Positions 11,049-23,624 of a DNA stretch of 64,000 bases are shown piece by piece (the first letter of the stretch is position 1; each line of letters starts with the position of its first letter). The position numbers were made by a program, and so were the translations under genes. Source of the DNA: Gracilaria gracilis (Eukaryota > Rhodophyta > Florideophyceae > Gracilariales > Gracilariaceae); contig JARGSG010000203.1 of NCBI GenBank assembly GCA_030374805.1, forward strand, positions 372,001 through 436,000, written 5' to 3'. The notes beneath the pieces are model-generated. The model had not been told where the DNA came from, searched no databases, and saw nothing but the letters and a program-made list of their open reading frames with translations.

Positions 11049-14000
11049 ATGGAAGCCGACAGAGAGCACGAGTCGAAGCGCATTTTTCGGCTCAAAGGAA
11101 GAACCGACTACTACACTTGGCGTATCTACGTCCGTGACTTGATGCCTTCCCTGCAATCTCTCTTCGTTCTCACCGAGCCGCGACCCGTCGAAGGTACCGC
11201 ACAAGCTCGAAGACGGTGGGACAATGCTGACCGAAAGGCACGATCTGCCATCGTGCAGAACCTTGGTACGCAACCCATCTTCGCCGTATCAGAGTTACTG
11301 GAACGAGAACACTGCTCTGCCTTGAAAGTCTGGTCTAAGTTGGAGTCTACTTACAAAAAGGACAACATACAATTTAAGATGAACCTAAGGCAGAAGCTGA
11401 CCACGTTTGCATTCAAGAACGGTGACGAAATACAACAGCATTTACTGGAACTTGAAACCACTTTCCTGGAGCTCGCTCGTCTCGGAGATCCATTAACCGA
11501 CCGCGAACGTACAGATACACTACTCCCGACGTTGCCCGACTCATTGATGGCTATCACTCTACTGGCTGACGCGAACAACATGGAGTACGATCAAGTTGTT
11601 TCGCTCGTCCGTTCCGAGATGGACTGTCGAAAGCATCGCGTCTCTAGCCTGAAATCAAAGCCAACGGAGTCAAAGAATAACAGCAAGCACTCGTATCCTG
11701 CGGCACAGAAGTCAAGCTCGGGACGCCAGAGGCAGCCTCCACGAAAGGCCTCAAAAGGCCTTGAGTGTTGGAACTGCGGACGAATTGGTCATATACGTTC
11801 CGAATGCTGGTCTCGCAAACGATCTAGAGATAGAAATAATCCCACTAACCGCAGAAGTGGTCGTTCCAAAGAACAATCTCGTGGTGGAAACAATAGCAAA
11901 CGACACAAGGAGTGGGACAGCCCACACGAGCCAGCCCACAGCAATCGCTACAACCATAGACGGAACCAGCGCAATAATGCCGATCACGAGGATGGATCAC
12001 CACGCGGGTTCATTGCCATAGCGCAAGCAAGCGTTTCCCAAAGCGATGAAGGTCCCACATGGTTGGACTCTGGCGCCACACACGTTTTTGTCAAGGAGAG
12101 AAACTCTTTCTGGGAATATCATTCAACGCGACGCCAAACGGTTCGAACGTGCGACCGTTCCTCAGAAATAATTGGGCATGGCACTATCAGACTACCAATT
12201 GGGGGAGGTGTTATGCTACCGGCAAAACACACGCCTTCTTTCGATACTAACCTCATTTCTCTTTCCTGTCTTTCACATCATGTCCGTATAGAGTTCTCGA
12301 ATGGCGAAGAAACGGGGTTCCTCATCAAAGATCCAACTACGGGGCAAATCATCCACACATCTACTTCGAAGGACGGACTATACCCTCTACCAAGTCCAGC
12401 GCCTCCCTCTCGAGCACATGGATCCATCCTGTCCCCCGGCAACACAGCCAAAGATTGGCATGATAAACTGGGACACCCTGGACTAGAAAGACTTCTGGCA
12501 TGCGTGGATCAATGCGAAGGGGTTCCAAGACTTTCCTCCACGGAAGTAAGTAACGTTCACTGCACACCCTGCATCCACGTGGGAAGCAAACGTGCCCCAC
12601 TCCATCATACGACGTCCGTGGTCTCTCACCCATTGGAACTCACCCACGCCGATCTTACGGGCCCCATCGATCTTCCCTTACTACAGAGATCTACGTATAT
12701 TCAGGTACTTATCGACGATAACACAAGGGTCTGCTCTGTCTACTTCATGGACAAAAAGTCCCAGTTCCTTCAGTCTGTCCGATGGTACAAGGCTCGCGCA
12801 GAAAACGAAATACCTCCGAAACGAATGTACCGCGTTCGCCTTGACGGGGCGGGTGAGAACAGATCGGACGACTTCGTCACCTACGCAATAGAAAACGGAA
12901 TGATTCACGAATACGCGCCACCGTATGCCCATCAGTCTAATGTTCTTTCAGAAAAGATCATTCAGGACTTGTAAAAGATGGCACGAACCTTTCTACAAGC
13001 TTCCCAGCTTCCGCTACAACTCTGGGAAGAAGCCATCTCACACGCACACTTCCTGAGTAACAGGCTGCCGAACTCTCGTATAGACATGGAAATACCGTAC
13101 ACACTTTGGTTTGGGCGAAAGCCCGACTTTACGAACATCCTCAAGCTCGCCCAACCTGGACACGCATTCATCTACAGGTTGGAAACTGTAGCTAACAAGA
13201 AGTTACTTCCTCGCGCACTCCCAGGTCACTTTGTCGGCATGCAGAGCCCCCGCACTTTACTAAGGATATACGTACCATCTTTACGGAAAGTGATTAAGTG
13301 TCGAGACAGGGACTTTTAGGTCACAAAAGAGCCTCTACCTTCACTAAACGAACTCATCGATTTCTCCTCCCTACGACGGATGGAAGCCGAACGAGATATG
13401 AGAGAAGAAAACGAAGAACATATGGATGCATCCCTGGCCCACTGCATGGTCGCTCGCTCCCGCTCTCAAGATCTCGGAGACCCCGAAAAGCCCACATAAG
13501 CTTCGAAGAAGCTCGGAACATCCCCGACTGGGCTCAAGCGATTGACCGGGAGTTCAACGCGCTCTTGAACAGGGGAACATGGGAATTGGGCGACAGGAGG
13601 AATGGAATGAAACCACTTCCTTTCCTATGGACTTTTCTGGTTAAGCACGTAAGCGCTGATTCTCCTAAGACGCTCGCTTGAGCGCGTTGTGTAATACGGG
13701 ACGACAAGCAGCGCCCTTACTTGGACTTTGACCCAGACAATATGTACGCACCAGTAGCACGCCTTGAGACTATTCGTCTTGCCATCGCAAAGGCAGCCGC
13801 TCAAGGACTTATACTGGAGACAATGGATATCAGCAACGCCTACTTATACGGAGATCTGGACGAGCCTTTGCTAATGGAGCAACCGCAAAACTCTTCTGGA
13901 TCTTCGTACGTCCCCGGAAAAGTCTGCCTGCTCAAAAAGTCAATATACGGAGCACGACAAGCTGGGCAAATCTGGGGATCTCTGCTTCACGACAAACTCC

Positions 14001-15060
14001 TACGTCACGGGTTCAGACAATCAAGAACGGACAGCCGCCTCTACATTTATAAATCTAAAAGCGGCACGCTGAACCTTGTGGTGGTTGTGGATAACATTCT
14101 CATGTTGTCAAACTCTCGTTCACTCCTGAATGATTTCAAGGAAGAAATGCGGAAGCTTTTTCAAGTAAAGTTTCTGGGTGAAGCGAAGTCCTTTTTGGGA
14201 CTGGACATTGAACGAGACAGGAATGGTATAAGGGTCCGACAAACTAGGTACGTCGATAAGATGCTGAGGGAGTATGGATTGTTAAACTCCAACTCGGCAC
14301 GGACCCCATTGCCCTCTCCGTGCGACCTAACTGGACGTGGCAATGATGAGTTGCAACTCTCGCCTGCGCTTCATGGTCGCTACCGTAAGATGGTGGGACA
14401 TATGATGTATTTGGCGGTCTCATCCAGGCCGGACATAATGTTTGCAGCTTCAATGCTGTCAAGGCAAGTGCATGATCCCTGCATGAGGCATATCGGACTA
14501 GCAAAGAGAGTACTGCGGTACTTAAAGGGTACGAAAGAACTGTGTTTGTTCTTTCCAGCGAATACATCAGCACCAATGGAAGCATTCTGTGATGCAGACT
14601 GGGCTGGATGTCGTGAGACTAGGAAGTCTACAACAGGCTTGTTGATTAAAGTGAATGAAGCACCAGTTATGTGGACGACGAAAAAGCAAACGCTTATTGC
14701 TCTGTCATTCGGAGAAGCCGAATACATCGCACTGTCGTATTGCGGGAAGGTCTTGACATGGATGAGAAGACTCTTCTGGAAACTACGAAACGATGAGGTT
14801 CTTGATGAACAAGAGCCTAGGATGTACCCAATTCCTATATTCACTGACAGTTTTACAGGTCAATCGCAGGTAATCCTAAAACTTCTAAAAGGAATAAGCA
14901 CATTGCTCTGAAATTCCATCATGTGAAAGAGCTGGTGAAGTTAAGGATTTTGAATGTTGAAGAGATAAGAACAGACGTCCAACCTGCAGACATTCTCACA
15001 AACGCCATGCGCTTTGACTTGACAGAGATATTGAGACTGCTTTGCGGTCTTATAGCTTGA
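11049..15060 (+). mobile_element. Decayed Ty1/copia retrotransposon (gag-pol)
   Basis: Gag from ATG 11049 with a CCHC knuckle (CWNCGRIGHIRSEC, about 11767-11808), aspartic protease (LDSGA, about 12066), integrase with an HHCC-type zinc motif (about 12455-12580) and core, reverse transcriptase from about 13720, and RNase H ending at TGA 15058-15060. The order protease-integrase-RT-RNase H defines Ty1/copia. Lesions: TAA 12972, TAG 13317, TAA 13497 with a frame change nearby, TGA 13679, and a frame change near 14855. The RT catalytic YVDD motif reads VVDN (about 14088), removing one metal-binding Asp. No flanking LTR pair or target duplication was found. It is clearly older than the copia element at 29894. 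Confidence 0.92.
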
Positions 15061-15480
15061 GGCGTTTTTTGTCCTGTACTGACTTTACTGCACATTTGTT
15101 TCTTGTCTTTTTTTCTTGTGTTTCTGTGTTTATATACTACAGTTATTTACCTAAAGGATTTCTTTTGCGATGCTATACCTTTTCCTTAGAAGCGCAGATT
15201 TTTCCCAACGGGTTTTGCTGCGGCTGAGGTTTTTAATGGTAGCCATTGCTCTTCAATAGTGGTAGGAAAGTCTATACGCAAAGTATTGTTCTTCGAACAT
15301 GTTTGCGAGGGACGGTGTAAATTTGGTAGTCGTGGCCACCGATTGGAACGGGCCGCAGTGTCCACACGTTCCAACCGGTGGCCAGATTAAAGGACAGCGG
15401 CCGACGGTCGCAAGCCACCTGACCCGGAGGGGGAGGGTGCGCACTTGTTCAGGTGTTCTCGGTTAATCAACGTTAACAAA
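15061..15480 (+). other. 3' flank of the copia element, LTR-like motif
   Basis: Just after the RNase H stop comes T-rich sequence with TTTTTCCCAACGGGTTTT and GAGGTTTTTAATGG (about 15205-15240). These resemble a motif common at the start of plant copia LTRs (CCCA..GGGTTTT...AGGTTTTTAACGAGG). It may be the remnant 3' LTR, but no second copy exists upstream to define its ends. Confidence 0.4.
15334..15383. repeat. Inverted repeat, 17-bp arms
   Basis: GGCCACCGATTGGAACG at 15334-15350 pairs with CGTTCCAACCGGTGGCC at 15367-15383 with one mismatch and a 16-base loop. It could form a stable hairpin in the copia 3' flank, as a terminator-like or regulatory structure or the trace of another insertion. 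Confidence 0.75.
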
Positions 15481-16625
15481 CGTTGTGTGTTTATTCGCGC
15501 TCTCTGAACATTCACAGAGTTTACAGACTACTAAGCGGATTGTAGATACTGCACAGGTACTGACTAACAGGATTGTAGATCTATTATGTATGGTCCTATC
15601 GAAGTCATGTCATCTGAACCGAATATGAAAGAAGCAGCTCGCACGGACACCGTACTTTGTATGACTCTCAGAAACGTAATGGTTCTTAAATACGTTTTAA
15701 GAAACTCCAAAGTGTTTGTCAAAGCTTCCCAAAAACACTTTGAAAGGAAATAGAAAAGCACAAATGCCAGCCCAGCAAAGTCCCAAGAGAGGTTGAAGAT
15801 TGTGCTTTGCAGCGCGTGTGTCTCATAAGTAGCGAGAGCAGTGTCGTCAAAAACAAGCCGAGCATGGCGCAGAAGCTAGACCACTGACTTGCAGAAGCGA
15901 GTGTGAAGAGTTGCAGAAGCGAGCGCAAGGACGCCCAGCAACAGGCCTCGGGTACTGCACTGAGCCCAAGAACGCCCAGAAACGAGCCCAGTGGCGTGCC
16001 CAGCGAAGCCCAGCGGCAAGCCCAAGAAAACCCAGTAGCGAGCCGAGTGACAGCGTCGGCTCAAATGGGCGTCATTGGGCTCGTTACTGGGCTCACTACT
16101 GTGAGGCCACTCAAAATTCCAGCGAGCCCAGTTTTGGGCTCACTGGAAGCACAGGGCTAATGAAGTATCCGATGGCTTGCAGAAATATGGGTTGATCTCT
16201 TTTATGGGTCAAGGCGATATTTTCGACGATACCAATGTACGAAAGGGTCGAGACAAGACGAGCCCCTGCTAAGCGATTAGTGCGGGTATTTGTTTGGCAG
16301 AGATGCATTGTCGAATGCAGGCTACTAAAAGTGCCAGTTTAGTACAACCTGCTTGATGATTGTAGAGCCAGAGATACAGATATTGGCCCAAAATGTTTTT
16401 CTTCACAATTGTGCAACCACGATGGTGACTCACCGGTACTTAAATACAACCTCTTCTTGGCAGTCAATTCCCGTGTGCTATGCTTATAACTTGGAGAATC
16501 TACCAGCCCTGGCAAGAAGTGGTTGTTTTGGAGAGCTGTAGCACCCCGATTCTTAACAAGGCTTTCCAATTATCTCTTATGTATGTACAAAACAGGCCCC
16601 ATCATTCTGCGGCGCTTTGCAAACA
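15481..16625. other. Intergenic, with degenerate GCCCAG repeats
   Basis: No gene recognised. At about 15930-16160 the motif GCCCAG/CCCAG recurs every 10-25 bases in both orientations (for example GAGCCCAGTGGCG, AGCCCAGCGGCAAG, GGGCTCGTTACTGGGCTC), suggesting a worn tandem repeat. The rest shows nothing notable. Confidence 0.5.
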
Positions 16626-16630
16626 TTTAT
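16626..16630. repeat. Target site duplication TTTAT, left
   Basis: TTTAT directly precedes the left LTR and is repeated directly after the right-most LTR at 42807. A 5-bp direct repeat is the Ty3/gypsy integration signature and makes the whole 26 kb one primary insertion. Confidence 0.8.
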
Positions 16631-17137
16631 TTTCGTACAAATACCGATAAGGTGTGGGGTTTGCCTGGTAGAGGGAGCGCGCGAGGGCTCAACCTAAAGG
16701 GGAAAACACACAACCAATATGGTAGTAGGGCACCTGAAACCCGCAGGGGCAAACGGCGGGTCAACTAGTCTAGACCGTGTAGGTGTACGGTAGTAGACGT
16801 CGACGCGCGGTAAAACCTGAATAGTAATAGAGTAGCAAGTGACCAAGATGGTATAGTTACTGCCCTAGTGGTGCCTGACTTTACAATACCCAGGGGGGAA
16901 GGCGAGATGCACCACAATATATACAAGGAGCACCAACGCCGATCTCCCATGCGGGCATGACGTCATCGGCTGCGCCAATGAAATGCTGTCATGCGCCAGC
17001 AATGCTAAACTATCCTAGGCTATAAATTAGAAATTAGAAATTATAAAATACAGAATACCAATTGGGTACAGTGCAGCCAGCAAGGCGCACCAGTAGGCCT
17101 ACGTGGCACCAACCCATTGAGGTCTCATAGTACTACA
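16631..17137 (-). repeat. Gypsy LTR A (3' LTR of the host element)
   Basis: 507 bp. On the minus strand it starts TAGTACTATGAG after a polypurine tract and ends GTACGAAA, where intact copies read TGTAGTAC...GTACGACA. It holds TGACGTCA at 16958-16965. The two GGTGCACC motifs around the TATA, seen in the other copies, are mutated here. Confidence 0.9.
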
Positions 17138-17153
17138 AACCCCCTTCCTACCC
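17138..17153 (-). promoter_or_regulatory. Polypurine tract of LTR A
   Basis: Minus strand GGGTAGGAAGGGGGTT directly precedes the LTR. It primes plus-strand DNA synthesis and marks A as a 3' LTR. Confidence 0.85.
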
Positions 17154-19346
17154 TGAGCCACGCCCTCGTGGCTCCTAGATCCCCTCACCAAATTTGGTGG
17201 CATTGCCATGCCAATCGGGTTCTCGGCACATCGCATTGGTTGTCTTGCGATATGTGCCGCACTTGTACCACAATGGGGAGCGCTTCTCCGTACCACCACG
17301 GTGGGTACCATTTTAATTTCGGAATGCACAATATCTCGCGGCCTCACCTTCATGGACTTCGAAAACCAGTTTGGATTGTGCCCTGGCCATCTTCTGGTTG
17401 ACGGCAACCTGGCAGAAACAATTGCGATACCCTCAGGTTTCCTCACTGACCACTCGGGTATACTGCAAAAGAACTCGTGTAGATTTCCACCTCTTCCGGG
17501 TACCACAATCCCTTGAGGGCTTCAGCATTCCCATATTGGTCATAGCCTTCGCCTGTTGCTCGCCTGTCTTGGCCGATGACACCATTCGGGTTCGTGCAAC
17601 TACCAATTTGGACATGACTAGCAGATGAGGCGACCTGTTACCTTTAGGGTTTCCGCAATTCGGGCCAAATAGGGGACACTGTCCCTCGTCCGTTGCAGAA
17701 AAGCTGTACCTCGAAGTTGTCTATTTCCGCCACTGACAGGTGTGGATGCCGGCAGTGTGCAAGATGCTGACGATTCCCAAAAGGTACACTCTGTCGCGGT
17801 GAGTGATGCGCTTGGCGCTTCATTCAATACCCCTAAGGTGGATGGATGGCCGCTTCGGTAGGCGTCTGCAGTGTACTGCCACAAAGGGTTCCAGTTTCAT
17901 GTGCATCAAACCACCCTCGGTGTCGATCATCCATGGCGAGCGCGAAACCTTAACGTGGTCAAAATGGCGCGATAACCATCTAGGAAGCATGTCTGTTCTG
18001 TCTTCAAAGAATACCACATAGGTCTCGATCGGTTTCGTACCTCAAAAAAAAACGAGCTTGCATGGTAAGCACAGAAACCCGCTCCCTTCTAGACCATCCG
18101 AGGTGTATTCATGTCCTTTTTGGCCTCGCTCCCATCCCGGAGTGGTCTCCTTACTCCCTCTATGGTTGCGGAATCACCATATAGGTCCTGGCATGTGCCA
18201 TTCGTTTGGCTTCCTTGCCCTTCGTTACCATCATGGTCGATTATGTTGTTCCATAGAGGATCTCGATAGTACCATACAGGTTCATTTCATGCTCTCTTTC
18301 TGATTTCCATAACATCAAAACACCTTCAAGGTTTTCCGCGTACCATAAAGGGCTACCGAGCGTTATTAATGTCTCCAGCGCAGTTCCATAGTCCACCTGT
18401 ATGGTTCATTCCAGACTGCGTCAGTCCCCATTGGTGTCTTTTTTCATGACCACGACGGTTTGACTCATCACAACCACTATCTGGGTGACAGAATCCTCCG
18501 TCGTGTCCTTACTGCCATAAACAGCTCACACCCATTTGGTAGACCTTGCTGCCGCACCTCCGTGCGCAGCGAGCGTCACGCAGTACCGATTTGGTAGCTT
18601 GGGGGGGGTGCCGCGCGACGAAGTGCGAGTGCCAGCAATGTACCTGAATGGTTCTGCATGGTCTCTTGGCGCGCATACGCGCACACGCTGCACCAGACCC
18701 ATGAGGTTACTTGCAAGGCGAATCAAAAAATTGCACGCCAAAATTACCCTACCAAACGGTATCAAAAACGCCGAAACATCTTTTGGTCTGTATCTCGGGA
18801 ACCAAGCGGTTTCAGAGGCTGAGAATGGCCTATTCGGGAGCGCGGCCCGCCCAAAATACTTAGATTTTTTGACCATGCCGGTGCAAGCTCCCTACAGACA
18901 ATAGTGTAAACCGAATAGGTTACCCAGCGCGGCGGTCTGCCGATCTGGGGCGCGTCTCTCGCTTATCAAAAGCCTTAATTTTTTTAATTTCACCACTTGG
19001 GTTCGGAGCCATGCGTGCGCGGCGTGTGCCATGAAGGTGCGCGCGCGTGCCGGCCGCGTGCCAGCTTTGGGGTCGCTGCGACGCTGACGCGCGAAGCGCA
19101 TCCCTCGTCGAGCTTCGTTCGGTACGACGTCATCGCTAAACCTTCACGGTCTTCCGGCAAACCCTTTTGGTCTCTTCGATGCACTCTGATTAACTTCTCC
19201 CGGTTGGTGTTAGCTTCTTCATTAAAGTTATCCAGTTAGGTGTTGCAGTTAGCTTCAGTTACCATGTGGGTGCGATGCGCAGCAAATGAAGGAAAGCGCA
19301 AAAATAGCCTCCCCCCTCCCTAAGAGCTGTGCATTACCTCTATGGT
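17154..19346 (-). other. 3' region of the host/left gypsy arm with decayed antisense ORF
   Basis: Lies between the end of pol and LTR A. On the plus strand the opening codons at 17117 (MRSHSTTNPLPTLS...) match the start of the 1004-codon antisense ORF of the right arm (MRSHCTTDPLPTLS...), but similarity and frame are soon lost, so this copy is truncated or much diverged. Many ACC-N4/5-GGT motifs are present (for example at about 18531, 18585, 18648 and 18870). Confidence 0.65.
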
Positions 19347-22300
19347 TTACCCATCGTTCGGCATTTCCTCTCCTTTTCGGTTCCAGTAGCTTACCCTGAA
19401 GTGGTGTGGTATGGCTGAGGGCGGCTCGGCGGTATCACCGTCAGCCCCCCAGCCATACCAGCGTACTGTGTACTTCAGACCTTCTTGGGTACGGCGGTGA
19501 CTTACAAGGCGTTCCACTGGGAACTCATTAAAGAACTGCGATGGTATTCTTTCACCACTTTGGTTTAGATGAGCATCGGTACCACTAGGGGTAGGTGTTT
19601 CCTCTGAAAAAGCAACCGTAATCCCCGCAGGTGGTACGTAGTCTGGGTCGTCATCCTGTGCGTCATCATTAACCTCGATGGGTGTCCCGTCTTCCCGGGG
19701 CTGAGTCCTCAGAGCAACCGCTTGTCGGTCACGCGCGGATTCTCCGCGTTACTTCCTGGAGTGAACCGTCCGAGATGCAACCATGATTCGGTCAATAGAT
19801 ATTGTGTTCTCTACACCATCTTGGTTCACCGTTACCGTGTGGTCGGTCGACCGAACTACCTTGAAAGGTCCCGATGATTCGGAAGAAGCTTAGAATTGAT
19901 ATCTCTATCAATAGCTTCATCATCAGCTTCATCACCCGGTCGTGGTTTAGCTCCTTTCGGGGGGTGGTCAATAAAGACATATTGACCCGGCGTAGCCGTT
20001 ACCACTTGGGTTACCTTTCGGTCGTAGTCCTTCTTGTACCGCTTCTGGGATGCTGTGAGCTTGCTCTCGGCATACTTGAGAGCACGTCTCAACCTCAAAA
20101 GGGTATTCCGTTTGACCTGTGACGGTGTGAGCGCTCCGGCGGCTTCTTGTTCTGATGGGTCCCCTTCAACAACAATACCTGGTGGGTGTCATGACAGTAT
20201 CATATCAAACGGCGTAGTTTGCGTCGCTCGATGAACCTGAAGGTTATATGCGTACGTCAAAGGCTGCACGAGCTCTTCCCAACCAGTTTGGTGTTCTTCC
20301 ATATAATGTCGCAGCCTAGATACCAGTGTTCGGTTAAAGCGCTCCACTTGCCCATTCGTTTGTGGATGATAGGCAGTAGTAAAGTAGTGCTTAATACCCA
20401 AGAGGTTACAGACAGCTTCAAAGAACTTCGAAGCAAAGTTCGAACCATTATCGGTAAGTAGATAAAGCGGTGCACCATACGGGTAGATCCAATTGTTTAA
20501 GAACGCCACCGCGAGGGTCGTAGATTAAGTGTCCTTCAAGGGCATCGCTCGCGTGAGCTTCGAGAACCTGTCGGTGATTACGATGATATACTGATACCCC
20601 CTTGTGGTTTTTGGTAATGGACCTAGAAGGTCTATTGCAACGAACTCGAGAGGACCCCCGCTGCAGGGAATAACTTCAAGTATTTCCTGTGCTTACGGAG
20701 ACCTCCACGGCTGCGTACGCAAGATTTGCATTGACCTACAAAGGTATATATATCATTAGCCATATGGGGCCAGTAGTACCCTTGTCTCAAGGTGTAGTAC
20801 ATTCTCGTACCTCCAGGGTGTCCTGATAGCCTTGGGTAGTGGGGCAGGTACAGCACCCAAGGGCGCAGCACCTTGGGCACCACCTTCTGAAGGGAACCAT
20901 CAATAGGAGCTCGCCTCACCAGGAAACCATTTCGGTCGACGTCAAAGTTTGAGTCTTTCATACCTACTTGGTACATGAGAGAGCGGCAATAAACATCGTT
21001 TGCTTGCTCTCTCAGGAATTCCTCACGGGTAATCGGCATGACGTCTGTTTCCTCGAGGGCGAGTATTTACCGAGCGATGGCATCACTAAACCACGTATCC
21101 TCTTCGGGTAAAGTCCAGTAACCTTCTAAGGTATCAGCATCAGGGTCTGTAGAGATGAAAAAACATGGGATATCATCTTCTACTGGTTCGGTATCCAGAC
21201 CACCTGTGGTAATGCGAGACATCGTGTCAGCAACGTTGTGCTTTATACCTGGACGGTACTGTACGTCGTACTCAAACTCTGAAAGTCGTAACCGCCATCG
21301 GGCAAGTCTGCCCTATGCGTCGGCCAGACCCAGTATCCACCGTAGGGCATCATGGTCGGTTCGAAGCGTGAACCTTTCACCATATAGGTAGGGACGGAGC
21401 ATCAACATGCTCCAGACCACTGTCAGACATTCCTTTTCGGTTGTTGTGTAGTTCTTTTCTGCAGCGTGCAAAGCACGGCCCCAGTACCCTATAGGTAGTT
21501 TGTCGCCGTTTTCTTGCTCCTGCATAAGGCAACAACCAATTTGGGCGTCCGAAGCGTCAGTATCCAACGTGTATCGTAAACCAGCTTTGGGTAATGCCAA
21601 GATGGGAGGTGTCAAGAGCGCATGTTTCAGCGCCTGGAACGCATCCATTTCCTCATTGGTAACACATTCAAACCTTGTAGGTTGACCTTTCAGCAGCTTC
21701 CTGTTGAGGGGAGCCGCTATTTTGGCAAATCCCTTGATAAACCGGCGGTAGGCATTGCACAAACCTATAAAGGATCGGATTTCCGTCTGGGACCTGGGTG
21801 GCTTCGCCTCCTGCACGGCCCGGATATTCCGCGGCGTCACTTCTAACCTCCCAGGGCTGATGATATGACCAAGGTATTCTACCTCTTTGGTGAAGAATTC
21901 GCACTTGCGGAGCTTCAAAGGTACTCCAGATTCTCTCAAAAGGTTCAAAACTTCCCTAACATGGTGGAAATGTTCGTCTACCGTTCTGGAATATATGATT
22001 ACATCGTCGATGTATACCAGAGCGGTTCTCCACTTTACCTTCGAAAGGATTATATCTAACGCCCTCTGAAAGGTAGCCGGGCCATTCCGCAACCCAAAGG
22101 GCATACGCGTGAAGCGGAATAACCCAGCGTGGCAAGTAAACGTAGTTTTGTGCTTGTCTTCTTCCCTGATAGGTACCTGCCAATAACCACAATTGGCATC
22201 GAGCGTAGTAAAGATCTTGGCGTTGCCCAACGAATCTATACACTCGTCCATTCTAGATATTGGGTACGAATCCCTAATGGTCATACTATTCAGTCTTCTG

Positions 22301-23523
22301 TAGTCCACACAGAACCGCATACGGGTATCATTCTTCTTTGTGGCGAGAACCACAGGGCTGGCCCAGTCCGCATTTGCTGGTTCTAAGACACCTTCACGGA
22401 GCATTCTCTCGACCTCATTGAGCTCAAACTTACGGGCTTTTGGACCTGCACGGTAAGGCTGCTGGTAAATGGGTTTCCAGCCAGGCACCATATTAATACG
22501 GTGCTCTGTAGCCTCAATTTGGCCTAGCCGGCCCGAGCACATGGGTTCAAATTCTTCTAAGAGACTGAGGATCCGGTCTCGGAGAGCCTGGTTCTCCGCA
22601 CCGATCTGGACTTCCTCTCTCCAATTCCGCACTGGGTCCAGTTCTAGAGTCTTTTCCTGATCCCCAACCTTAGAGGTATTGGCGATCTTCTGTTCCATTT
22701 TGGTGATTGTCGATAATGGGGGCGCATATGCAGGGTATGGCGCATCTGTTCCTCCCCCTTCCTTAGAGGTGGCGACCTCGCCCAACCTATTAGGTGAGAC
22801 CGTGAAAACCCCTTGTGGTGCAGGCAATGCGATTCCAATAGTGGTATTCTTGGGTAACTTAACGATGTGATTGCTAAAGTTACTCAAGTACACCTTGAAG
22901 GATTGGTTAGGGATGTTGTCGATAATCCTGTTTGCTCTCAAGGCGAGATGTCTTTCTGCCAACCTAGGATGGTTCTGTAGCATTACCAATCCTGGAACTG
23001 CGCATGAGACATTCACTACCATTTGGGTCATAGCCGGAATTGAAACAAATTTGGTGAGCCGTATCTTGTTTGAAACCGTTTCGGTGGGTATATTGAACCT
23101 CGGCTTCTTACGCCAACCATTTTTGGTCTGCGTATTACCCAGTATGGCAATACGACCACCTTGACGGAGATCGACCGTTCGGGACGCTAACAAAATTGCC
23201 TTGACATGTCTGTCAATAAAGTTGGTCCCGAGGATACAGTCTGTCGCCAGACGATTCACCACAAAGAAATTGAGCTTCACCTTCAAGGTTCCAAGTTGTA
23301 CCACAGTAGTTAACATTCCTCTAAGGTGCAGTGGGCGCTCGTTAGCGTCCACCAGCGGGTTGATAGTCGCGGCAGGTCGAATGTTCCGCAAGACCGCATC
23401 GGGTATGACGCGAGCGTTTAGCACATTTGGACCGGCGCCGGTATCGAGTACACACACAACGGGGACCTGTAGGTAATTGAGAAAGCTTACTGAAGCATTA
23501 ACTTTATAGTTGTTGTACTTCAT
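19347..23523 (-). pseudogene. pol: Ty3/gypsy pol (protease-RT-RNase H-integrase-chromodomain-like), left arm
   Basis: Starts at ATG 23523 (MKYNNYKV), separate from gag. Protease DTGA (about 23440), RT with YIDD (about 22010), RNase H with the TLDTDASDAQIG motif (about 21570), integrase HHCC zinc finger (about 20700-20830), DDE core ending near 20340, and a C-terminal chromodomain-like segment (YTARWYGWG..., about 19440). Lesions: TAG at about 21313, TAA at about 21070, a two-G insertion at about 20655 in a GGGGG run, a stop at about 20525, a stop at about 20190 and a frame change near 19880. The right-arm copy reads through several of these points. Most of the enzyme is otherwise conserved, so decay is recent. 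Confidence 0.9.
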
Positions 23524-23624
23524 TAGTCACACCACATTGGGTACATCTGATTCTTCTTTTTCCACCATTAAGGTTTCCCGTTCCGGTATCGACGGGCCTT
23601 CCAATTCACGGTTAGGGGTGGCCC

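Noticed and set aside
17117-17401. 94-codon plus ORF as a host gene
   Set aside because: It begins inside LTR A and matches the start of the gypsy antisense ORF, so it is element sequence.
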